A stretch of 5,826 nt of DNA from an uncultured Clostridia bacterium (GTDB taxonomy: Bacteria > Bacillota_A > Clostridia > Oscillospirales > Oscillospiraceae). The stretch lies in the NCBI GenBank assembly GCA_947167435.1, contig CAMVIC010000111.1, positions 1 to 5,826 of the forward strand, written 5' to 3'. Below the pieces are notes generated by a model. The model saw only the letters and a list, made by a program, of their open reading frames with translations, did not search any database and was not told the DNA's origin. The position numbers and the translations under genes were made by a program. Below, piece by piece: positions 1 to 5,191 of the stretch (the stretch's first letter is position 1; every line of letters begins with the position of its first letter).

Positions 1-178
1 TGTGGACGGCGCGGAGGATGGTGACGATCTCGGTCTTGGTGGGCAGGGGGATGGGACCGGAGACCTTCGCGTCCGTGCGCTTGGCAGCCTCGACGATGGT
101 CTCGGCAGCCTTGTCGATGAGCTGGTGATCGTAGGCCTTCAGGCGGATGCGGATCATGTTCTTGTTGGTGCTTGCCAT
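1..178 (-). CDS. rpsJ: 30S ribosomal protein S10, N-terminal part (runs off the left edge)
   Basis: S10 is a small-subunit ribosomal protein of the 30S head and, as NusE, also takes part in transcription antitermination with NusB. The minus strand from 178 encodes 59 residues beginning [20 protein letters not shown]. The rest continues [17 protein letters not shown] and ends [11 protein letters not shown] at the window edge. [14 protein letters not shown] and GPIPLPT are hallmark S10 segments. Full-length S10 is usually a little over 100 residues, so roughly the last 40% lies outside. The start is well supported by an AAAAGGAG sequence at 188-195. In most bacteria rpsJ opens the S10-spc-alpha operon, followed by rplC and rplD; that order cannot be seen here. 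The very long upstream leader with a terminator suggests control by attenuation. The identification is secure. Confidence 0.97.
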   Translation of the reverse strand, partial: MASTNKNMIRIRLKAYDHQLIDKAAETIVEAAKRTDAKVSGPIPLPTKTEIVTILRAVH

Positions 179-187
179 TTGGGTTTT

Positions 188-195
188 CTCCTTTT
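188..195 (-). promoter_or_regulatory. Ribosome binding site of rpsJ
   Basis: On the minus strand this reads AAAAGGAG. The AGGAG core (188-192) lies 9 nt from the ATG at 178-176, which fixes the rpsJ start. A 6-nt self-complementary CGTACG (196-201) sits immediately upstream. It can pair with a second copy at 238-243, placing a possible hairpin base just in front of the Shine-Dalgarno sequence. Confidence 0.85.
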
Positions 196-208
196 CGTAC
201 GTTTTTCC

Positions 209-226
209 GGCGGCATTGGGACCGCC
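209..226 (-). other. GC-rich hairpin in the distal rpsJ leader
   Basis: Seen directly: GGCGG and CCGCC arms (222-226 and 209-213) flank an 8-nt loop. In the minus-strand RNA the hairpin is followed by GGAAAAACG rather than a U tract, so it is not an intrinsic terminator. It is enclosed by the two CGTACG palindromes at 196-201 and 238-243, which could form an outer 6-bp stem ending close to the ribosome binding site. A role in translation initiation of S10 is inference only. Confidence 0.4.
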
Positions 227-293
227 CATGAACTATGCGTACGGATGAAGCCTTTTTCCTATACACACAACCGTGCGTATCAGACCGCGTCCG

Positions 294-320
294 AAAAACA
301 AACCGGCCTTTGTGGCCGGT
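294..320 (-). terminator. Rho-independent terminator inside the rpsJ leader (candidate attenuator)
   Basis: In minus-strand RNA the arms ACCGGCC (320-314) and GGCCGGU (308-302) form a perfect 7-bp GC-rich stem with an ACAAA loop. They are followed at once by UUGUUUUU (301-294). On the plus strand the hairpin is not followed by T residues, so it acts in one direction, toward rpsJ. It lies about 190 nt after the only good upstream promoter and 115 nt before the rpsJ start codon. I see no convincing second promoter between it and rpsJ. Transcription of the ribosomal operon therefore probably has to pass through it, which fits attenuation. The alternative is that it ends a separate small RNA. Confidence 0.8.
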
Positions 321-490
321 CGATCCCCCGTCCGCGCGATATACGCGTGTAACGGGAAGGCTTCAGCCGCCCGATTGCGTATCAGGACCAGCCTGATACC
401 GGACATACTCCACGGAAGTTACCTCGGATGCCCGAGCAATCTCCCGCTTCCTCGCATAATACGCCTGCGCTCTCGCACACGCGCTCTAGC

Positions 491-519
491 AGTATACCAA
501 TATGTAACTATTCTGTCAA
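491..519 (-). promoter_or_regulatory. Strong sigma-A type promoter for rpsJ, with extended -10 and probable UP element
   Basis: On the minus strand a perfect -35 TTGACA (519-514) is separated by 17 nt from TATACT (496-491). The -10 is preceded by TGG, giving an extended -10. The expected start of transcription is near 484. Upstream of the -35 (about 520-556) the DNA is strikingly A/T-rich with A and T runs in an otherwise GC-rich region, resembling an UP element. This strength suits a ribosomal protein operon. Confidence 0.85.
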
Positions 520-609
520 GAGTTTTTTCAGTAAAAATAGAGAAATTTTTTCTGTATTTTTGTGCAGGCTTACCGAAGGTCGGGATGCGCGCTTTTCCCG
601 CCGCCGCAA

Positions 610-638
610 TTGATTTTGCCGCCTCTTTATGCTACTAT
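610..638 (+). promoter_or_regulatory. Probable promoter of the membrane-protein operon
   Basis: TTGATT (610-615) and TACTAT (633-638) are separated by 17 nt, each matching four of six consensus positions. TATTAT at 636-641 is a better -10 but would give a 20-nt spacer. Transcription would begin near 645, leaving a leader of about 34 nt before the ATG at 679. It diverges from the rpsJ promoter, and the 90 nt between the two -35 boxes (520-609) show no gene. It appears clearly weaker than the rpsJ promoter. Confidence 0.5.
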
Positions 639-665
639 TATATATGTAGAATTATCCCTAAAATC

Positions 666-672
666 AGGAGGA
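666..672 (+). promoter_or_regulatory. Ribosome binding site fixing the start of the first membrane-protein gene
   Basis: AGGAGGA lies 6 nt before the ATG at 679. The reading frame is open further upstream to an ATG at 562. That start lacks such a site and lies upstream of the likely promoter, so 679 is preferred. Confidence 0.85.
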
Positions 673-678
673 TCTGCC

Positions 679-2202
679 ATGCGGCGTTCCACAAAGCCGA
701 ACAAAGCCGTCGCAGTCATGCTGCTGGGCATCTTCGCTCTGCTGCTGCTGTTCAATTTTCTCACCGGTCTGCTGGCGGACGACTACATCTTCTCCTTCAG
801 CTATGTGACTTTCAAACGGAATTTTCATATCCGGGATATTTTCCCCTCCCTGCTGGTCATGCGGCAGCAGTTCAACGGCCGGGTCTTCGCCCACTTCTTC
901 GCCCAGCTGTTTCTGATTCTGCCGAAGCCGGTTTTCAATTTCGTCAACGCCGGCAACGCCGCCTTTCTGTTCTGGCTTCTGCACCGCTATGTACGCCGGG
1001 GCGACAAAACCCGGGACGCGCTGCTGCTTTTCACGCTTTTCGCTCTCATCTGGCTGCTGCTGCCCGCCTTCGGGCAGGTCTTTGTGTGGCTGACTGGCTC
1101 CTGCAACTATTCCTGGACCATGACGGTCTCCTTCCTGTTTCTGGCGCCCTTCTTTTCCCTGTACACCGGGCGGCGGGTGCCGGTGCCGGAGAAGGGCTGG
1201 ACAAAGGCACTGTATCTGCTGCTGGGCTTTCTGGCCGGAGCCTGGTCGGAAAACGGCGGCCTTGCCCTGCTGTGCGCCTGCTTCTGTTTCCTGTGCCTGA
1301 GCTGGCTGCGGGATAAAAAGCCGGACCGCTTTCTGACGGCGGCCTTTCTGGTATCCTGCTGCGGCTTTCTGTTTCTGATGCTCTCCCCCTCGGAGCTGGG
1401 GGGGCGCCGGGGTGACCCGGGCGAGAGTACCTTTGCCAAAGCACTGTACAAGGTGCTGGCGCTGCTGCGGGGCCTGCCTCCCTTCGCCTGGCTGCTGCTG
1501 GGCGTGCTGGCGCTGGCGCTGGCGGCGGCGGTGGTGCTTTTCATCCGTCGCAGGGACCTGCGCGTGCGGATGGTCACAGGGCTGCTGTGCGCCTGGGCCG
1601 GGGTGTTCCTGGTCCATTTCCTGCCGGAAGAGCTGCGGGGCGCCTCCTTCCTGGACGGGGTGCGGATCCTCCTGTCGGACACGAAGGAGAACATGCTGCT
1701 TTCCCTGACCCTGTATCTGATCCTGCTGGATCTGGCCTGGGCCCGGAAAGCGGACAGGCGCATCCTGCTGACCGCCCTTGTGCTGGGGCTCTCGGCCCTG
1801 GCCTCGGTGCTGGTGTTCATCTTCGCCCTCTACTTCCCTGCCCGCTCCGCCTGCCCCTTCACCTTCTACACGGTGCTGGCGGACGTGCTGCTGCTGGGTG
1901 AGCTGACGGAGAAGCGGGGATTGCGCCCGCTGCACCTGACAGCCGGGGTCCTGGCCCTGCTGCTGGCCCTGACCCTGCCCCTGGCCGCGGCGGACGTGGT
2001 CCGCACCCACGGCCAGGCGAAGGCGCGGGAGGAGCGGCTGCTCACCGCCGGGGACCGGGGCGAGATGGACGTTCTGGCCGAGCCCATCACCCCGACCCTC
2101 AAGCACAACGCCTACTGGCCGGGCGACCAGTCCTATTTTGACCAGGACATCGCCAACTACTATTACATTCATTCCTTCGCCGTGACGGAATACCGGGATT
2201 AA
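679..2202 (+). CDS. Polytopic membrane protein, DUF6056 / GT-C-like putative glycosyltransferase (paralogue 1)
   Basis: 507 residues, very rich in Leu, with roughly 10-12 predicted membrane helices. The first spans about 11-31. It is followed by ADDY (33-36), the position where GT-C fold glycosyltransferases carry an acidic motif in the first outer loop. Other landmarks are NGR (66-68), GSCNYSW (140-146), GAWSENGG (187-194), LSPSELGGR (235-243) and PARSACPFTFY (387-397). A soluble C-terminal tail (about 440-507) ends WPGDQSYFDQDIANYYYIHS. This layout matches DUF6056-type proteins as I remember them, and the next gene encodes a paralogue. GT-C enzymes use polyprenyl-phosphate sugars on the outer face of the membrane; that role here is inference. 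It is the first gene of a probable four-gene operon, 56 nt before the next start with no terminator between. The SPSE segment sits where the paralogue has APGN, so one may have a divergent active site. No enzyme activity or substrate can be assigned. Confidence 0.8.
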   Translation: MRRSTKPNKAVAVMLLGIFALLLLFNFLTGLLADDYIFSFSYVTFKRNFHIRDIFPSLLVMRQQFNGRVFAHFFAQLFLILPKPVFNFVNAGNAAFLFWLLHRYVRRGDKTRDALLLFTLFALIWLLLPAFGQVFVWLTGSCNYSWTMTVSFLFLAPFFSLYTGRRVPVPEKGWTKALYLLLGFLAGAWSENGGLALLCACFCFLCLSWLRDKKPDRFLTAAFLVSCCGFLFLMLSPSELGGRRGDPGESTFAKALYKVLALLRGLPPFAWLLLGVLALALAAAVVLFIRRRDLRVRMVTGLLCAWAGVFLVHFLPEELRGASFLDGVRILLSDTKENMLLSLTLYLILLDLAWARKADRRILLTALVLGLSALASVLVFIFALYFPARSACPFTFYTVLADVLLLGELTEKRGLRPLHLTAGVLALLLALTLPLAAADVVRTHGQAKAREERLLTAGDRGEMDVLAEPITPTLKHNAYWPGDQSYFDQDIANYYYIHSFAVTEYRD

Positions 2203-2245
2203 TCCGTTTTTTCATGAAGCGCCTTTTTATGGGAGCTTACTATAT

Positions 2246-2252
2246 AAGGAGG
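2246..2252 (+). promoter_or_regulatory. Ribosome binding site of the second membrane-protein gene
   Basis: AAGGAGG sits 6 nt before the ATG at 2259. An in-frame upstream ATG at 2214 would add 15 residues but has no comparable site, so 2259 is the chosen start. The 56-nt gap from 2203 shows neither a convincing promoter nor a terminator, which supports cotranscription with the gene before it. Confidence 0.85.
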
Positions 2253-2258
2253 ATTCTT

Positions 2259-3734
2259 ATGAATCCGGATGCCTATCCTTCTCATCGCGCGACCTTGTGT
2301 CTGATCTTCGCGCTGCTGGTTTTGCTGCTGAGTCTGATTCCGCTCCTTGCTTTGGGACCCTTCGACGTGCCCAGCGCCGACGACTACACCTATGGCGCCG
2401 CCGCCCATCGCGCCTATACGGAGAGCGGTTCCGTGTCCGCGGCGGTGCGTGCTGCCGCGGGTCAGACCGCCGAGACCTACCGCACCTGGCAGGGCAGTTT
2501 TTCCGCTGTGTTCCTCATGGCGCTCCAGCCCGCCGTTTTCGGGGAGCGGCTCTACGCTTTGACGCCGCTGCTGATCCTCGCCTCCCTGCTTCTGGGGAGC
2601 TTTTGCCTGTGCCTGGCGGTGTTCACCGATCTCTTCGGTCTGCCCCGGGCACTGAGCGGCTGCGTGGGCGCCCTGTGTTCCCTGCTGTGTATCCAGCTTT
2701 TGCCGTCCCCGGTTCAGGGCTTCTACTGGTATAACGGCGCGGTGTATTACAGCTTTTTTCACGGCCTTGCGCTTGCGTCCGTCGCGCTGGCCATCCGTCT
2801 GCTCCGCCGCGGCGGGGCGGGGCGGAGCCTGCTTCTCTGCCTGCTGGCCCTGTTTCTGGGCGGCGGCAACTACGTGACTGCCCTGAGTCTGAGTATCGTC
2901 GCCTTCGCGGCTCTGGCTCTGCTCCTGCTGATGCGGGACCGGGCCTGGCTCCGTCTGCTGCCGGCTCTGTTCTGCCTGCTGCTCAGCTTTTCGTTCAGCA
3001 TTCTGGCTCCGGGCAATGCCGTGCGTCAGGCCGACGTTGCCCATACGCCGCAGGCGCTGGGCGCCATACTGGCCTCCTTTGCCGCCGGGGCCCGTTACCT
3101 TGTGCGCTGGTTCTCCCTGCCTGTGCTCGGCGTACTGCTTCTGTTGCCGCCCCTGCTGTGGAAACCGCTGCGGCACAGTGAATTTTCTTTCCGGCTCCCC
3201 GGCCTGTTCAGCTTTTTTTCTTACTGTCTTTTCTCCGCCATGTTCTGCCCCACATTCTACGCGCTGGGTGACGTAGGGGACAGCCGACTGCTGAACATTC
3301 TTTACGACGCATACGTGCTGCTGCTGATTCTGAACATGGGTTACTGGCTGGGCTGGCTGGTCAGGCGGCTGCCGGACAGGGCTCCGGGGGCCAGGTCTCT
3401 CCTGCTCGCATGCCTGCTGTGCCTGGGCTGTCTGGGGGTGCACCTGCATTTCGGCGGCTACAGCTCCCTGATGGCGCTTGGCGCCCTGCGTTCCGGCGAT
3501 GCGGCCGCCTATCGGAACTGCGCCGTGAAGCGGCTGGAGCAGCTGCACGACGAGCGCATTGCAGACGTGGTGCTGGATCCGTACCCGGTGAAGCCCTATG
3601 TTCTCTTCTTTGATGACTTTACGGAAGACCCGGAGGACTGGCGCAATCAGGGCGGCAGTGCCTATTACGGCAAAAACTCGCTGATTGTACGCCCCGAGGG
3701 CGACGGAAAGGAGCTTTCATGGACAATCGACTGA
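2259..3734 (+). CDS. Polytopic membrane protein, DUF6056 / GT-C-like putative glycosyltransferase (paralogue 2)
   Basis: 491 residues with about 10-11 membrane helices, the first near 12-33. Landmarks in order are PSADDY (38-43), the putative GT-C acidic motif just outside helix 1; WQGS (77-80); WYNGAVYY (157-164); GGGNYVTALS (201-210); LAPGNAVRQ (249-257); and PTFYALGDVGDSRLLN (331-346). A soluble tail from about 410 ends in DWRNQGGSAYYGKNSLIV. PSADDY, WYNG, GGNY and APGN in this order are, from memory, typical of DUF6056-family proteins, and this copy looks the more canonical of the two. The order and spacing match the preceding gene: ADDY, a second-loop aromatic/NG motif, a Gly-rich motif, a Pro motif, then a tail with Trp...Tyr-Tyr. 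They are therefore likely tandem duplicates that have diverged strongly. A role in adding sugars to a surface polymer from a lipid carrier is inference. Its last 16 nt overlap the next gene. Confidence 0.85.
   Translation: MNPDAYPSHRATLCLIFALLVLLLSLIPLLALGPFDVPSADDYTYGAAAHRAYTESGSVSAAVRAAAGQTAETYRTWQGSFSAVFLMALQPAVFGERLYALTPLLILASLLLGSFCLCLAVFTDLFGLPRALSGCVGALCSLLCIQLLPSPVQGFYWYNGAVYYSFFHGLALASVALAIRLLRRGGAGRSLLLCLLALFLGGGNYVTALSLSIVAFAALALLLLMRDRAWLRLLPALFCLLLSFSFSILAPGNAVRQADVAHTPQALGAILASFAAGARYLVRWFSLPVLGVLLLLPPLLWKPLRHSEFSFRLPGLFSFFSYCLFSAMFCPTFYALGDVGDSRLLNILYDAYVLLLILNMGYWLGWLVRRLPDRAPGARSLLLACLLCLGCLGVHLHFGGYSSLMALGALRSGDAAAYRNCAVKRLEQLHDERIADVVLDPYPVKPYVLFFDDFTEDPEDWRNQGGSAYYGKNSLIVRPEGDGKELSWTID
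3708..3713 (+). promoter_or_regulatory. Ribosome binding site of the ligase-like gene, inside the preceding gene
   Basis: AAGGAG lies 5 nt before the ATG at 3719 and within the coding sequence of the preceding gene, whose stop is at 3732-3734. The 16-nt overlap suggests translational coupling of the two products. Confidence 0.8.
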
Positions 3735-5167
3735 GAGCCGCCGCGGTTCAGCGGCGCGCTGCATATGTGGCAGCGGTGCTGCTGATTTTTCTGTTTTATA
3801 TGCTGTGGCCGGTCAATTTCTATCTGGCCAGGAACCTGAAGACCACCTGGTACATGATGGCCGTGCCGGTGCTGGCGGCTGGGGTGCTGTATTTTCGCCG
3901 CCTGCGGGACGGTTGGGAAGCAAAGCTTCTGGCCCTCTACTATGTCTGGTATCTGCTCTCCCGCATCCTCAACGGAGACCCCGCCCTGGTGGAGGACTTT
4001 GTTTATTGTTTCGACCTAATGCTGATGCTGCCCTTCTTCCTTCTGGGTCTGACTCTGGACAAGGCCGGGCGTCGGCGTTTCCTGGACCTGTTTTCGGCTC
4101 TGGTTGGCGTATTCCACTTTGTGCTGGGCGGTTTTGCTCTGGCAGCCTATCTCTTGCGCACGCTCTTCGTCAATCCCATCACCTGCGGCTACCTGGGTCT
4201 GGAGGGGCAAACCCATTTCACCCGCATCAACATTCTGGACGTGAACCCCAACTCCACCGCTTTCTGGTTTATGGCGGCACTGCTGCTGATGGTTTATCAG
4301 TTCTTCGCCTGCAAAAGAAAGCTCTGGCGCATCCCCATTGTAATTGCCGCCCTGGTGGACTACCTGGTGATTTCCGTCACCTACACCCGCAGCGTGAAGC
4401 TGGCGTTGGCGGTGGCCTTCGGCCTGCTGGCGGTGCTGCTGGTGCGGCAGGCTGTGGCGAAGTGGAACCGGGCCCTGAGCGCGCTGGTTCTGGTGCTGGT
4501 CTTCGCCGTCAGTGCCCCTCTGGTGTATAAGAGCTTCGACCTGGCTACCCAGGGACTTGGCAGCTTGTCGGTGAAGCTGCTCTACCGCCTCTATCCCGAC
4601 TATTACGCCAATCCCGACGCGCAGGAGGGGGACGAGGCCGAGGCCGACAAGAAAGCCATCACTTCCGCCGCCTACACCGACCCACGGAGCGAATACGAAA
4701 GCGTGGATTCCCTGTCCTCCAGCCGCATGACCATCTATAAAGGCGCCCTGTATACCATTCAGCAGAAGCCCATGACCCTGCTGCGGGGCTGCCTGACCAA
4801 GGACTCCATGACCCTGACCAACGAGTATGGCGGCTTCAAAAATCCCAAGCCCCATTATCATGACTTTCTCTTCCAGATCCTGATCATCACGGGTCTGCCG
4901 GGGCTGCTGCTGGCCATGAGCTTCTGTCTGCTGCTGGTGTTCAAAACCGTGAAGCTCTTCTTCTCCCCGGATCCCAGGGCGGATCTTTCCGTCAAGACCC
5001 TGTGCCTGCCGGTCACGGCGGTGCTGGTCTATTATCTCTTCGAGGTTTCGCTCTTTACCGAGATCGACGTTCGTGTCCTCTACTCTCTGCTGTTCTTCGG
5101 ATTGCTGTTGGGCTTTTACAAGGATATTGATCCCCGCAGGAACGCTGTCAACCAGGCCGACCGATAA
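3719..5167 (+). CDS. O-antigen ligase / Wzy polymerase-like membrane protein
   Basis: 482 residues with about 12 membrane helices. A large extracytoplasmic loop (about 271-380) lies between the ninth helix (about 250-270) and the tenth (about 382-409), the layout of the O-antigen ligase superfamily (Wzy_C / PF04932 type: WaaL ligases, Wzy polymerases, PglL-type protein O-glycosyltransferases). Supporting motifs are DVNPNSTA (174-181), TYTRS (221-225), SSSRMTIYKGAL (333-344) in the loop, and PHYHDFLFQILIITGLPGLL (378-397). The His-x-His/Asn-Asp/Asn...Gly-x-x-Gly pattern in that last segment is the family's best known signature. These enzymes move a lipid-linked oligosaccharide onto another glycan, a lipid or a protein outside the membrane. 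In a Gram-positive-like cell a polymerase or surface glycan/protein transferase is more plausible than lipid A ligation. Which one cannot be told from sequence. The loop has an acidic stretch (303-310). The gene overlaps its upstream neighbour by 16 nt and is followed by gene 4 after 24 nt. Confidence 0.88.
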   Translation: MDNRLRAAAVQRRAAYVAAVLLIFLFYMLWPVNFYLARNLKTTWYMMAVPVLAAGVLYFRRLRDGWEAKLLALYYVWYLLSRILNGDPALVEDFVYCFDLMLMLPFFLLGLTLDKAGRRRFLDLFSALVGVFHFVLGGFALAAYLLRTLFVNPITCGYLGLEGQTHFTRINILDVNPNSTAFWFMAALLLMVYQFFACKRKLWRIPIVIAALVDYLVISVTYTRSVKLALAVAFGLLAVLLVRQAVAKWNRALSALVLVLVFAVSAPLVYKSFDLATQGLGSLSVKLLYRLYPDYYANPDAQEGDEAEADKKAITSAAYTDPRSEYESVDSLSSSRMTIYKGALYTIQQKPMTLLRGCLTKDSMTLTNEYGGFKNPKPHYHDFLFQILIITGLPGLLLAMSFCLLLVFKTVKLFFSPDPRADLSVKTLCLPVTAVLVYYLFEVSLFTEIDVRVLYSLLFFGLLLGFYKDIDPRRNAVNQADR

Positions 5168-5179
5168 GGGCGACTGCCC

Positions 5180-5185
5180 GGGAGA
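5180..5185 (+). promoter_or_regulatory. Ribosome binding site of the secreted-protein gene
   Basis: GGGAGA lies 6 nt before the ATG at 5192, within a 24-nt gap after the stop codon of the ligase-like gene. It is weaker than the other sites in this operon, but it is the only purine-rich match and agrees with a start that yields a full signal peptide. Confidence 0.6.
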
Positions 5186-5191
5186 ACCGTT

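Larger units (their letters stand above)
179..484 (-). promoter_or_regulatory. Structured 5' leader of the rpsJ operon, candidate cis-regulatory RNA
   Basis: This stretch has no supported coding gene. The predicted transcript from about 484 contains several complementary pairs. CUCGG/CCGAG with a GCAU loop spans 423-436. GUAUCAGG/CCUGAUAC with a CUGGU loop spans 379-399. GGAAG/CUUCC joins 447-451 to 414-418. CAAUC in plus-strand terms (437-441) pairs with GATTG (373-377) and could close a multi-branch junction around the first two hairpins. CGCGUGU at the 5' end (483-477) matches ACACGCG (350-344). CCCGU/ACGGG (356-352 with 331-327) forms another arm. The terminator at 294-320 follows. Segment 393-386 (GGCUGGUC) can pair with the terminator 5' arm GACCGGCC (321-314), giving a possible antiterminator. 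Ribosomal operon leaders are often regulated by a ribosomal protein of the operon, as with L4 on the E. coli S10 leader. The ligand here is unknown, and I do not recognise a named riboswitch class. Confidence 0.6.

Noticed and set aside
419..457. A 12-codon minus-strand frame (MRGSGRLLGHPR) in the rpsJ leader that could be a leader peptide.
   Set aside because: It has no good Shine-Dalgarno sequence, no run of regulatory codons, and overlaps segments better explained as RNA stems.
294..484. A stand-alone small RNA of about 190 nt, for instance 6S RNA, ending at the leader terminator.
   Set aside because: The length and the CUCGG-loop-CCGAG hairpin are suggestive. However, the hairpin is not central, the long rod with a central bubble cannot be built convincingly, and rpsJ has no other visible promoter. 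An attenuated leader explains more, though RNA end mapping could reverse this.
428..613. A 61-residue plus-strand open frame in the intergenic region.
   Set aside because: It covers the rpsJ leader and promoter on the opposite strand, lacks a ribosome binding site and shows no recognisable protein features.
562..678. N-terminal extension of the first membrane-protein gene to an upstream ATG.
   Set aside because: The extension lies upstream of or across the predicted promoter, lacks a ribosome binding site and gives an atypical peptide. The ATG at 679 has AGGAGGA 6 nt before it.
2203..2258. A possible promoter (TATATA at 2241-2246) or terminator between the first two membrane-protein genes.
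   Set aside because: No -35 element lies at a proper distance, and the T runs are not preceded by a stable GC-rich hairpin. Simple cotranscription is more likely.
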